Shown here: positions 1-11,667 of the stretch, piece after piece
Layout of the letters: every line of letters begins with the position of its first letter
How positions within the stretch are numbered: the first letter of the stretch is position 1
NCBI GenBank assembly: GCA_002812745.2
Contig: NCSJ02000310.1
Location: 1 to 50,809 of the forward strand
Reading direction: 5' to 3'
Source of the DNA: Scytalidium lignicola
Taxonomy: Eukaryota; Ascomycota; Leotiomycetes
DNA length: 50,809 nucleotides
Translations under genes and position numbers: made by a program
Notes under the pieces: model-generated
The model's database searches: none
What the model was told of the DNA's origin: nothing
Seen by the model: only the letters and a program-made list of their open reading frames with translations

Positions 1-383
1 GATATTCAGAATAAAGTAAATTATATATATCATTAGCTTGTCCTGTTGTTAAACCAATATTTAATAATCCTTCTCTTTTAATTCTAGGATCTAAAATTAA
101 AGCTATATATAAAGCTTTATTTTTAGATAAAATAGAATTAATATTTGGATAATATTTTCTTAATTTAACTAAACCTCTATTTATTGCTTTAATAAAAGTA
201 GGATTATCTTATATAAAATATTAATAATCATTTTAATATATTAAAATTAATACTTATTTGAAGTTTTAACTTTTTATCTTTAAGTTTATGATAAATTTGA
301 TAAATTAAAGGTATAGTATAATAAATTGTAAGATATAATTCTCCTTGTAATTTATTTGTAGCTTTAATAAATATATTTAAAAT
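1..383 (-). pseudogene. hAT-family transposase, C-terminal part, cut by window edge
   Basis: Read on the minus strand, 208 down to 1 is open without a stop and runs off the window edge. It contains KLRKYY, then ALYIALILDPRIKRE and LLNIGL, which I recognise as the region just before the C-terminal dimerisation domain of hAT transposases. Upstream (about 383-240) another frame gives KATNKLQGELYLTIYYTIPL, the usual preceding hAT segment. The two parts are joined by a frameshift and stops around 210-240. The stop-free 208 bp is striking beside the riddled elements that follow. The gypsy LTR at 384 begins immediately after hAT sequence, so the retroelement probably inserted into this transposon. 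The call rests on motif memory; the catalytic N-terminal part is not in the window. Confidence 0.6.
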
Positions 384-736
384 TGTTATAAAACTATGTT
401 ATCCAGGTTATTGGATAGCAAGGTAAGGTAGATATTCAAGGATAGTGAAAATATATAACATAAGTAACCAAGTCAAAGGTAGGATTTAGTAATGTATTTA
501 GGTTGAACATAAGGAGTCTACTTTTATATTCTTATAATATACTTATATAGATAATGAAATACAGTTAAATCATTAGATTGCTATAATCCTCTAATCTAAG
601 TTCTTAGATTATTAAATTGCTTTGATCTAATAATCTTAATTATATAATCTTCTAATTATTAGGTTCTTTATGTACACTTATTATATATTAAGCCTTAAGC
701 TTATATTAATTAACTTATTAGGTTAAACTTATAATA
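384..736 (-). repeat. Ty3/gypsy LTR (copy A1, 3' LTR of a minus-strand element)
   Basis: This 353 bp stretch starts TGTTATAAAACTATG and ends near ATAATA, where the terminal CA is mutated to TA. It aligns along its length with the LTRs at 803, 26549, 36301 and 49634. It is AT-shifted relative to the 26549 copy, as RIP would produce. To its right (737-802) lies TTATCCTCTTTTTGTAC, whose complement is a purine-rich tract ending next to the LTR. That polypurine tract marks this as the 3' LTR of an element on the minus strand. The element's interior is cut off after about 66 bp by the plus-strand copy starting at 803. Confidence 0.75.
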
Positions 737-802
737 TTATCCTCTTTTTGTACTAACATCATCTTAACACTTAATTATTATTATGAACAATCTTATTGTT
801 TA

Positions 803-1159
803 TGTTATAGGTTTTACTGTAACATGATGATTGGTGTAAGCCTGAGGCTCGATATACAGCAGAGTGTATATAAAGAACCTAGTGATCACATGACATGATT
901 GGACCTGGGGGACCTGGGGGGTTCAAGGGGTCCATGGACTTATGGGACTTGGAAGGTCCAAGAGGTCTAGTTGGATTTCATTATCTATATAAGCATGCTG
1001 TAGGAATATGAGGGTGGACTCCTTGTGTTCAACTTAAATACATTACTAGATCTTACCCTTGACTTAGTCGTTTGTTTGTATGTTACATGTTTTTGTTGTC
1101 CTTGAACATCTACTTTACCTTTGGTTATCCAGTGACCTGGATAGTGTAGTTTTGTAACA
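803..1159 (+). repeat. Ty3/gypsy LTR (copy A2, 5' LTR)
   Basis: A 357 bp LTR with clean termini, TGTTATAGGTTTTACTG at the left and TTTTGTAACA at the right, the reverse complement of the minus-strand copies. It holds runs of four to six G on the plus strand (about 907-930) and a TATATAAG box-like sequence near 990. The gag region begins within 40 bp of its right end, so this is the 5' LTR. No matching 3' LTR follows in the window. The 5 bp before it are GTTTA. Confidence 0.8.
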
Positions 1160-4100
1160 TTTTGAATATTACTTATCTTGATGAATTAGGATTTGGAAAT
1201 AGATATACTAGTAGATAATAACAATAAACAACAACTTGAAGAAGGTTTTGAAGAAGACTTTAAAGAAGAATCTAAAGAGAAATCTGAAGAAGGATCTGAG
1301 GAAAGTTCAGAAGATAGCTCTGAAGAAGACTAAGGTAAGGACTAGACTATCAAGAAAACTAACATTTAGGAGGGAATATTAAAGGAAGTTGTTATACTAT
1401 CAAGGCAACTTACTAAGTTAACAAAAGGATTAACTGTTGAAGAATTATCAAGAGCTTTAAAGAAGAAGTTAACATCTTTACTACTTAAACCTAAACTTAA
1501 ACTAGTTCTAATATCAAGAACTTTAAGTCTAAACTTTAATCTAGACTTTAAACTAGAGAGTAACACTGAACAAGTTCTAATAACAACACTTAAAGAAGTT
1601 AAGATCATTAAACTAAACTTATTCTATAAAGACAAAAAGAAACTAAAAGCATATCTTATACAGACAAGGACTTATCTAGTATTGAATAATCACTTATTGC
1701 TTAGAGATATATATAAAGTTCTATAGTTATCAACATACTTGAGAAGAATAATTAAAACTTGGTTTTAACCTTTTAAGGACAAATAGTTTATGATGAACAA
1801 GGGAATAACAAACTAAGGAGTAATCAACATCCTTATGAGTTAGGAGAACTATATAGAAGAACTCAAATGCTTGTATAAAGACATTGACAAAAAAAGAAAT
1901 GTTAAAAGACAATTAACTTACCTTAAACAAACCAAAAACCTTAATAAATATACAATGCTTTATTATTAGTATACAATATCAGTTAATTGAGGAGAAGAAG
2001 CATATATATACTAGTATAAGACTAGATTAAAGGATTCTATCAAAGAAGAATTGTATTAATGACTTATAGTCATTACATTTGATGCTCTTATTAACTTGTC
2101 CATTAAAATCAAGAATGAATAATATAAAATAATCTTAGACAAGAAAGGGGGATCTTACTTCAACTGAAGAAAGACTAATAATAAGAAGGATTGTGAAGAT
2201 CTTATGAAGTTAAATACTATAAAGAAAGGAAAAACCTTTAAAAGAAAGGGAAANAAGNACTTTAAAGNAAGAAGTAAGAAAGGAAATTCCTTTAGAATCT
2301 CCTTTGAAGAACTTGATNAAAAGAAGAAAAAACAAGTTATGTTTTAAGTATAAACTTCTTGAATATATAACAAATACTTATAAAAAGGAAAATAAGTTAA
2401 GTATAATAATTAAAGTTAAAGTTATGAGAATCCTAAGAATTATAAATATCTTGTTAGAATCCTTAAAGGAAGAAGACTTTGAAGATGAAAAAGGAAACTC
2501 ATTAGAGGAAAAAGATTACTAGGATTTAATAATCATACTAAAACTTATTATTAAGACAGATGCAGATAATCTAATAATAATAAGAATTCTTGTAGTAAAC
2601 TTTGTATTAATGACAAGAACTTGATACATAAAGTACTCTTGAGATAACAATTAAAATAAAGGCTAAGGCAAATAGAAATCAATTTTAAGAGTTAGTAGAA
2701 TTTAGATAATTATGTTAATAGACTTCAAGGCTATATCAACAGAATAATATCTTGTCTTTAAAGAATTATTAATCTTAAGATATTATCTTATAATTAACAT
2801 AAAGGGATTAAGAGGATAAAAGATCCTAAACAGAAGTTAACTATACAAAATAGTTTAATAAGAAGAAACAATTGTAAAAACATAAGAACTTAATCTTAAA
2901 GATCTTGTTTTAGTTTATAAGACTAACCTTTAGAATATTATTATTAAGAAAAAAATATATAAATTCTTTTTATTAGTAGAAAGAACTTAGATCTAAGATA
3001 ACTTTGATCAGATGTTTAAGGATGCCTGGATAGTAATTGAAGAAGGACTAAGCTATGTTATATGAGGAAAATACAACATATAATATAAAGGACTTTTAAT
3101 AATAACTTATTAGTAAGACTAAGCAAAGGTAGAAATATAATATAAAGAAATCTAAAGCTTAGGAAAATCAGTAGAATAGTTACTTAACATTGAGTAATAT
3201 TATACTTATTAAGAATAAAGAGAATTAGTTAAGATTATTGTTAAACTAACTAACTAAGAGGTAAAAGTATTACTTATGGTTAATAAACTAGAAGAAGATT
3301 CATTACCTTTAAAAGTACTTATTATATTATTAAGAGAAGATGAATTATTACAGAGAATTAATTAATAGTTCAACTAAAAAGTAGTAATATACTCTTTAAA
3401 TTCTGTAAGAAGAATTCCTAAGGAAAGTAATTTCTTTGTCATTAAGATAAAAGAATGCTTTAAAAATAAAATAACAGAATAAATACAAGATATACATGCA
3501 TTTATAGATGATAAAAGCCTTAACAGACTTAGGTTAAGAAATCTTAATAAAAGATAAGTAATATTGTTTAAAGAATTAGAAGAAAATACTGAAGATTTGG
3601 AAATTGAAAATAACATATCAGTTAACAATATTAAAAACATTAATCTTTGTTCTATAAATAATAAGAGTTTACTTTATATAAACATAAAACTGTGTAAAAA
3701 GCTAGTAAAGGCTTTAATTGATTTAAGAGTTAAAAGAAACTTTATTAGTAAATAAGTTGTAAAACAATTTAAACTTAATATAAAAGTCAAGGATAATAGT
3801 TACTTGATATCATTAATAAATAATACTAAAGTTCAGAAGTACATTAATGTTCAAACTTAAAATTTAAATATAAGGTATAATAAAAGTTATTAAGAAAAGA
3901 TATCTTTTAATGTTATAAGGTTAAGAACTTATTAGGTTATATTAGGAATTGAATGGATAAGGAAGTATAATCTAATAATTAATTAAAGAATAAGTATAAT
4001 TACCTTCTTAGAAGAAATTATGTCTTTAAGAATTGTCTATGTTAACAAAACCATAAAGTATATACTTGAGGAATATTATGAATAGTTAAAGTTATTCATA

Positions 4101-4255
4101 AAAAGACTTGATGATTTAACCTTACTTAAGTACAAACCATAAGATCATAAGATAAAGTTCAAAGAAAGGTTTAGACTAACTTATGAATTAATTTATCAAA
4201 TAACTTTTATTAAAGATAAGAATAACAAAGAAATAATTACTTAAGAAATGTTCTA
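1160..4255 (+). mobile_element. Ty3/gypsy interior, copy A2: gag, CCHC knuckle, protease remnant (RIP-mutated)
   Basis: Read through stops, 1186-1330 gives an acidic Glu/Ser-rich stretch. About 1640-2060 gives a retrotransposon gag core with segments such as AYLIQTRTYLVLNNHLL. 2330-2390 gives a zinc knuckle LCFKYKLLEYITNTY, where CCHC positions have become Tyr (TGC/TGT to TAC/TAT) and the Gly-His pair has become Glu-Tyr. 3564-3755 contains LYINIKLCKKLVKALID, an aspartic-protease core in which DSGA is now DLRV; the Asp is kept. Near 4080-4240 the frame approaches the start of reverse transcriptase and then breaks off at 4256, where a second gag copy begins. Most stops sit where the less damaged copy has Gln. 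The element cannot be functional. Ns sit in A-runs at about 2254-2318 and 4259. Confidence 0.75.
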
Positions 4256-6512
4256 AAGNAAAACTTTGAAGAAGAATCTAAAGAAGAATCTGAAGAAGGA
4301 TTTGAGGAAAGTTCAGAAGATAATATTGAAGAAGACCAAGGTAAGGACTAGATTATCAAGGAAATTAACATTCAAGAAAGAATATTAGAAGAAGTTATTA
4401 TACTACTTAAGTAACTTATTAAATTAATAAAAGGATTAATTATTAAAGAATTGTCAAAAGTTATAAAAAAGAAATTAATACCTTTATTACTTAAATCCAA
4501 TCTAAAACTAGTTTTAATACTAAGAACTTTAAATTTAAACCTTGATCTAGATTCTAAACCAAAGGATAATACTAAATAAATCTTAATAATAACCTTTAAA
4601 AAANGTCAAAATCACCAGGTTAGATTTGTTCTATAAGGATAAGAAGAAGTTAAAAGTATATCTTACTTAAATAAGAACTTATTTAGTATTAAATAATCAT
4701 TTATTACTTGAAGATATACATAAGGTTTTATAAGTATTAACATACTTAAGAGGAGTAGTTAAAACTTGGTTTTAACTCTTTAAAAACGAATAATTTACAA
4801 TAAATGGAAAAACAACAAATTAAAGAGTAATCAACATTATTATAAGTTAAGTTAACTATACAAGAGAACTGAAATGCTTGTATAAAGATGTTAATGAAAA
4901 AANGGAATGTTAAGTGATAATTAGCTTACCTTAGACAAACCAAAAGCCTTAGTAAATATATAATACTTTATCATTAGTATACAATATTAGTCAACTGAGG
5001 AGAAGAAGTATATATATATCAGTTTAAGACTAGTCTAAAGGACTTAATTAAAGAAGAACTATATTAACAACTTATAACCATTACATTTAATACTCTTGTT
5101 AACTTGTTTATCAAGATTAGAAATGAACAATATAAGATGATCTTAAATAAAAAGAGTAAATCTTACTTTAACTAAAGGAAGATTAATAACAAGAAGGATA
5201 AAAGAAACCTTATAAAGTTAAATACTATAAAGAAAGGGAAAACCTTTAAAGGAAAAGGAAAAAAGTACTTTAAAGGAAAAAGCAAGAAAGAGAATTCCTT
5301 TAGAATATCCTCTGAAGAACTTAATAAAANGAAGGAAAAACAAATTATACTTCAAGTATAAACTTCTTAGACATATAGTAAATACTTATAAAAAAAGACA
5401 ACAAATCAAGTATGTTAGTTAAAGTTAAAATAATATAAACTTTAAGAATTAAGGATATCTTATTAGAATTGTCAAAAGAAGAAAGTTTAAACTTAGAAGA
5501 AGACTTACTTAATGAGGAAACTCCTTAAGACTTAGTAATTATACTATACTATATCATTAAGATTGATGTAGACAAGATAGTAATAATAAGAATTCTTAAG
5601 ATAAATTCTGTACTTATAAAAANGAACTTAATACAAAAGATATCCTTAAGAAAACAACTAGATCAAAGACTAAGACAAATAGAGATTAATTCTAAGAGTT
5701 AATAGAATTTGGATGATTATACTATTAGACTTCAAAGTTATACTAACAGAATAATATCTTGTTTTTAAAGAATTATTAGTCTTGAAATATTATCTTATAA
5801 TTAGTATAAGAAGATTAAGAGGATAAAAGATCTTAAACAGAAGTTAGCTTTTCAGAATTGTATAATAAGAAGAAATGATTATTAAGGTATAAGAACTTAA
5901 TCTTAAAGATCTTATTCTAGTTTATAAAACTAACCTTTAAAGTATTATTATAAAGAAGAGGACATATGAATTCCTCTTACTAGTAAAAAGAATTTGAATC
6001 TAAGATAACTTTAATCAAATGCTTAAGAATACTTAGATGATTATAAAGGAGAGATTAAACTATGTTATATAAGGATAATATAACTTATAACAAGGAGGTT
6101 ATCTAATAATAACTTTCTAACAAGACTGATTAAAGGTAAAAACATAGTATAAAGAAATCTAAAGCCTAGGAAAATCAATAGAACAATTACTAGAAGCTGA
6201 ATAATATTATACTTAACAAAAACAAAGAGAACTGGTTAAGATTGTTGTCAAACAAGCTAATTGAAATGTAAAAGCTCTACTTACAATTAATAAACTAAAA
6301 GAAGATTTATTACCTTTAAAAGTACTTATTATATTATCAAAGGAAAATAAACTAATACAAAGGATCAATTAATAGTTTAACTAAGAAGTAATAACATACC
6401 TTTTAAATTCTATAAGAAGAATTTTTTCAAGGAAAGTAATATCTTTATTACTAAAATAAAAAAANCACCTTGAAAACGAAATAGCAAAATAAGTATAAGA
6501 TATAATTTCATA
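4256..6512 (+). mobile_element. Second, LTR-less gypsy gag-to-protease copy in direct orientation
   Basis: Sequence from 4262 onward repeats 1258 onward with the same orientation. The shared parts are the Glu/Ser-rich segment, gag core, basic region, the degenerate knuckle with AAATTATACTTCAAG near 5340, and the stretch approaching the protease. Homology ends near 6512, just before the protease. There is no LTR in front of it; it starts inside gag directly after an A-run containing an N. It is more damaged than the first copy, and most frames are closed every few codons. Either a separate truncated insertion or a partial tandem duplication would explain it. Confidence 0.65.
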
Positions 6513-9010
6513 ATTGTTAACTTGAATAATATATTCTTATACAATAATGTTAATATATATATTTCTCTATCTATACTTACAAGCTTGTATAACCCTTTTT
6601 AACTTTTATTCTAACTTATATTTCTTACTCTTTATATAAGAATATTTGAATTCAATAATAAGTCATAAATAATACTTCCATTAAGGTTATTATACATATT
6701 AATCATGTTTTGTACTTATCATTTTATCTTGATTTTATTAATTTCCTTTATAACCTTCTTGATTATTATAATTCTTTAACTTATAATTAAGGTTAAGGTA
6801 TTAAGTTCTAATATACATAAGTAAACATTATAAATTAATAATATAAGAACAAGTTTGTCAAGTCTTATTAAATTGTTAACAACTTTGAATATTATTTATA
6901 AAGTTATATCTTTGTTAAGATTATAGATTTTAATTACAATTATTTAATAAACATATCATATAAGTATATAATATTGTTCAATATAACTAATTAAGTTGTA
7001 AACTTCTACTAGAACTACTTTCAAAGTTATTCTTATAACTATAATACTTTACTAGAACTCCTTATTAACAAAGTTCTTTCTAATGTTAATTATACTCTAG
7101 TTTAAAAGTCCTAAGTAAATATCAATCTAATAAGCTTGTAAAGTGTTTTAAGTATACTTTACACTGATATTCTGAAGTTATTTACTAGCCTAGTAATATG
7201 TTCTTTTGTCAATGATATAAAGTACAAGTTTATTATTAATGTAAAAGACATTAATAATAATAAAGTAATTAAAGTTAACATTATCTTATAAGTTAAATCT
7301 AAATCTTCTTAATAACTTCTCATAATGTTAATAATGAGTATAAAACTTAATAAGGTATTCTAATATATTCTTGTTAATATTATAACTTATATAGTTTAAT
7401 ATACATTATAATCTAACTGTTAATAAGTAATTAAAACATTAGTATAAACGTTATAATTCTATGTTAATCAAGAAACAAAGGTTTTCCTTTAATAAATCAA
7501 AAACAAGGATATATAAAGATATATCTTAAAGTAAAAANGTTATAACTAAATTATTATATAACCAGAACACTTCTTTATAAGATAACAAGTAAATTTATAA
7601 GGTTATTAAAATATATGCTCAATTAGTTTATATCTATTAACCATAATAAAAAGAGAGTAATCAATTCAACTACATAAAATTCAATTTGCTTAATTAGTAT
7701 ATTCATTAATATAAAACTTATCAAAGTTATACTCTTGATTTTGAATTATACTATCATTATACTTTTAGTTATAGTATTTAATACTATAGTTTAGTCTATT
7801 CATTATAAAGCTTCAAATTGACTATAACCGGTTGTAAAATACTTTACAACTCTTATATTGATTAAGATTCTATAAAATTATCTTGAATTATATCTTATTA
7901 AGCTTTTTACATTATACACTTCCATTATAATTGTTATAAAAGTTTTTAAGTCAAGTTCTTAAGGGTAATTCTTAGTCATTAACATCTTGATGATTAATTA
8001 GTATAAGAAAATATTATTAACTAGTTCTGTAATAATTAGTATAATTAATTCTACTAAGAAACTTTTATATAAAGTAAAGAATGTAATTATAGTAAAGAAT
8101 ATAATTTCAAGCTAGTTAAGTTCCTTAAAGTCTGTTTTTACATTGTTATAAGCAAATAAAGTCTTAAAAGTAAGGCTTAATTCGTTTTCTTCGAAGTTAC
8201 TTCCTTTGTAATCAATAATATATTGTTTAAATTATTTGTTAAAACATTATTCAAAACTGTAAACACTAGAATTAAATTTACTTATATTTCTAGCTTTGAA
8301 ATATATTTTCTCTACATCTTACTCTTCTTATAAGTGTTTTTATAATTAACATCTTTCTCTTTTGTATATAAAGCATCTTCCTTATGTTTAAGAGTATAAA
8401 GTAATATGTTTAAAGCCTTGTAAATTAAATTGTTAGCTTATATTATAATTAGTATAATAATAATAATTTATAAAGTAAGTTTCATTATTATATTCTTATT
8501 CCTTTTCCTTCTTATACAATATAATAAACAAATAGAGTTTGTTGATAAGTTACTTTAAGTCTTCTAATAAGTCTGAAATAACATATTTACACATTAAAGA
8601 TCCTTAACAAGTAGTAATCAACTTCTTATAAAGAATATTAATTATCTTGAAAGCTAGTTAAAAACTATATTAGAATTCTTGAAACTTATTAATAAGTAAT
8701 TGTACATTCTCAAGTATTGTTTTCTTAAGGTTTTTAACTATAATTAAGGCTAATGTTATACCTTCTTATAAATTCAACAATGATATATAAGTCTTTTGTA
8801 AAAGTTATATACATAAGTATATACCTCTTCAAATGTATGTTTAACAAGGTTATTAACAATAAAGTAACCTTTTGCTAACCTTGTTAGCATAATAAGGAAT
8901 GCCTTTATATAGAATTCCTCTGATAATCTACTTGTTTACAATAACTCTTAAAGATTATCAACTTATATTCAAAGTTACTAATTACTCTATTGTACTTCTA
9001 ATCTTCTGGA
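6513..9010 (-). mobile_element. Retroelement of a second family, gag-like remnant, minus strand
   Basis: Read on the minus strand from about 8940 to 8450 through stops, I see FLIMLTRLAKGYF, HTFEEVYTYVYNFYKR and LKTLRKQYLRMYNYLL. These match my memory of a fungal retrotransposon gag family in which a DNA-length-rewriting insert domain precedes a CxxC knuckle. Near 8330 a degenerate knuckle-like KKEDVNYKNTYKKSK appears in part. Further left (7250-6600) only scattered similarity to the following protease region can be suspected. No LTR was recognised. The block is very AT-rich and ends sharply at about 9010, where composition returns to normal. The family assignment is tentative; that it is a dead repeat is clearer. 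Confidence 0.4.
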
Positions 9011-9426
9011 GAGAACTACATTTACCACCTTTATCTAGCCAAGAATTGGTGTATCGAAGGCGCTGACTAATCAGTGGAAATTTGTCAATACCATCACGTG
9101 ATGTAGGCGCTAACCCGCATTCGCGTTCAAGAGAGAAAGTGCAGGGGTCCTGACGCTAACTACATTGCCTTCAAGATTATATGCACCACGGAAACTAATG
9201 CCGGTCACCAGGACACCAATCCTGTTTCTTCTTCAGTGTAAGGCCTTTTAGTTACGCATTTCCGGTCGATGTTATGACCTTATTTGTGACGATTCCGATC
9301 GACATAACTTACGTACATTTTAAGTCTCGTCGAAAGCTTAAAGCATAAGGAAGGCACAGCAAGGACATAAAAACGGATGCTATTCTCTTGAATATCTCAA
9401 CGTATAGTTTAAAATCTTAACACGAT
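9011..9426. other. Intergenic edge of gene island 1
   Basis: Composition changes abruptly at about 9010 from AT-rich repeat to balanced sequence. I see no gene, RNA or clear promoter element here. It precedes the decayed SDR gene and may hold its former promoter. Confidence 0.4.
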
Positions 9427-10546
9427 ACTGTAGTCTTTAGCAAAAGACCCAAAAATATTGTCAAAATTAGCTATATTTTTGATATCTTTGCTGTATATGA
9501 ACCCAGAACTTATAATGGTATTGGAAAGAACTCTCTCACATACTTTGTCAAGGCCTCTTCTGGCTCAAAGCCTCGCGTCTATTTTGTTGGTCGATCGCAA
9601 GAACGTGGTGATCAAATCAAGTCTGAACTGTCGGCCATTAACCCGGACGGCTACTATGAGTTTATCTCTGCAGATGTCAGCGTGATGGCTTCAGTGGATG
9701 AGGTGTGCCGAGAGATCATAAAGAAGGAAACTTATCTGAACCTTTTGTTTATGAGCCAAGGGACGGCTAACCATGCTGCTGGTGAGTAAAAAAAGACTAG
9801 AAACCAGACTGCAAATATGTCATCGTTGAAGCTAATCCTGAGGTAAAAATATAGAAACGTCGGAGAAATTACCTTTACTCAATGCTACTATTTACTACTC
9901 CAAAATCCGGTTCGCCGTCAACCTTATCCCGCTACTACAGAATGCGCCCAGCCTTCGACGTGTCGTCGCGGTCTTTGCCGCTGGTCTTGAAGGTCAGGTA
10001 GCTGTCGATGACATGGACGGACGGGAGATTTCTGTGACGCGCAACCGTGATTATATTGCGTCCATGACCACCCTTGCCCTGGACAAGCTTTCCCAAGAAT
10101 CTCCCGATATCTCCTGGATCCATGATTGGCCAGGTTTCGTCAAGTCTGGTCTTTGGCACTCTATGCCGGGAATTCTTGGTGTAGTCGTGCGAATAATTAT
10201 GCCCATTCTTGGGTTTTTCTCCTATATGAAGCCGGAAGAATGTGGCCAGCACCAGGTCTTTATGGCGACAAGCGCTCGATTCCCTCCGGCTTCTTCGGAG
10301 GGTAGTAGTCATGGTCTTGCGAACGGAGTGGGTTTGGTCGATGACCTCTCGCCAGCTGAGTCTATCAACGGCAAACTGGGGGGTGGCATGTATTCTGTAA
10401 ATGAGCATGGTGATGCTATCGTTGAAAAGATACTCAATCTTCTGGTCAACTACAAAAAGGATGGTACTCAGGACAAGGTCTGGCAATATACCATGGAGAC
10501 TTTCCGGAGGGTAACTGGCAAGGAGAGATTAGGAAAGAATTTGTGA
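9427..10546 (+). pseudogene. Short-chain dehydrogenase/reductase, 5' end decayed
   Basis: The coding frame 9517-9781 joins 9855-10546 through a 73 nt GT-AG intron (9782-9854), keeping frame exactly. It reads GIGKNSLTYFVKASS, PRVYFVGRSQERGDQIKSEL, NLLFMSQGT, then YYSKIRFAVNLIPLL, RRVVAVFAAG, and the C-terminal DWPGFVKSGL and EECGQHQVFMATSAR. This is a fungal NAD(P)-binding SDR family of about 330 residues. The frame is open upstream from 9421, and residues aligned with the usual N-terminus read FAVYEPRTYNGIG. The glycine-rich GGT motif is therefore destroyed, one residue seems inserted, and no ATG exists in frame before 9682. An alternative unseen first exon is possible but would not repair the cofactor loop. 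The rest looks intact, so the loss is recent. It converges on the Dabb gene, 182 bp away. Confidence 0.7.
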
Positions 10547-10728
10547 CTATTGTTGAAATGTTGTGTAACTCACTTAGGCTTTGCCGTCACATATATATAT
10601 GATAATAAGTAGCTAACAATTGGAGTTCAGTTTTTGTATCTGACAAATATCTTGAATAGCGTATTCAAATTCGCTGTGAAAGGATATAAAGCTATTAATT
10701 ATATGTTTGTTCCATTTGATATATGATC

Positions 10729-11261
10729 CTAATATTCCATATCAAAAACCAAAGCCTCATCAGACACTATGTTTCTCCAGCGCATATAGCTATTAGTTAT
10801 TAACGTTACTTAGCTTCAAATATGTGCCTTCCGTAACGTTAGAAGGAGATAAAGGGAAAAGGATTCACATACTCATGATGACCAGGAAAGCTCGTTGCTG
10901 CCATGAACTTCTCCTTCGATTCGAATATAGCAATGAGGCATAATCCATACCCCAGGGTGCGAGCTGAGGTCTCTTGCATTGGAGGATTCATGTTCAGCGA
11001 TATTAAGCCTATAATTCCACAGGGAAAAGTTATCATTCATATCAGCAATCGATGAATGGTAAGCTTATGAGTCAGCGGCTATCTACCAGGCATCTTTCCA
11101 ACCATGTCCTCTGCGACCCTGATCCATTCTGCTATCTGCTCTTTCGTTGTGCTGGGCTTCAAATGATACAAGACTGTTTGATTCACACCGTGGCTATTTA
11201 ATTGAAAAATCTAAAGTAAAAGTTGGGATAGGATAATCTTACCTACGTGATGAACAGCCAT
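10729..11261 (-). CDS. Dabb-type (stress-responsive alpha/beta-barrel) protein, 4 exons
   Basis: Exons 11243-11261, 11087-11173, 10873-11008 and 10729-10789 join through GT-AG introns to exactly 303 nt, giving a 100-residue protein starting MAVHHVVLYHLKPSTTKEQI and ending in SDEALVFDMEY. The pattern His-x-V-hydrophobic-KP, followed by MPGLISL and FPGHHDY, is that of Dabb-domain proteins, small dimeric ferredoxin-like barrels. Fungal members often sit beside oxygenases or polyketide genes and can act as cyclases or protect intermediates. The very short first exon (19 nt) was chosen because it alone restores the family N-terminus and the frame. No lesion is visible. It lies just downstream of, and on the same strand as, the dioxygenase gene, which fits a shared pathway; the substrate is unknown. 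Confidence 0.8.
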
Positions 11262-11667
11262 GGCTACCAATGAATTATTGTTATATAACTTATATATTTC
11301 GTCGTTTGAAGAGAGCGCGGTGTATCTCTGATACGGGCGTTCGAGTGATCTTTATATAGGTATGTCCGGCTATATCGGGTCTGAGCTCCCCCGGTATACA
11401 TGTACCTAGGCTACACCTTGTGATTGTACGTAAGGTACTGCGAGAATTTTTGGTAGCATTATAAGCTGTACCTATGACATTGTCTATCCCTTCATTGCAA
11501 GATTGTGATTACACTCCATCGCAGGTGCCACATCAATTTCTATAGATATCTCTGCCAATGTTGCAGAATAGATGGACAAGTCATTATTACGGATCATTTC
11601 TACATATACAGGTAAGAAGAGATTATATTGTTTAAACCCTGCAGTATCCGAGCAAGAGGTACCATAT
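11262..11667. promoter_or_regulatory. Promoter region of the Dabb gene / 3' region of the dioxygenase
   Basis: A 406 bp spacer between two minus-strand genes. It contains TATATA-like sequence about 30 bp upstream of the Dabb start (11284-11292) and TTTATATAGG near 11351. No longer frame or RNA was recognised. The left half is presumably the Dabb promoter; this is inferred from position. Confidence 0.35.

Noticed and set aside
1160..6512. Alternative genetic code with TAA/TAG as Gln
   Set aside because: The intact genes (dioxygenase, monooxygenase, transporter) use standard stops and normal Gln codons. Reassigned-looking stops occur almost only in repeats, where RIP explains them.
1..9010. 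Mitochondrial DNA, because of extreme AT content
   Set aside because: No mitochondrial genes, tRNAs or intron ORFs were seen, and the content is nuclear LTR and DNA transposons flanked by intron-bearing nuclear genes.
9458..9685. 75-codon frame over the 5' part of the SDR
   Set aside because: It is out of phase with the conserved SDR frame (9517-9781) and has no family resemblance.
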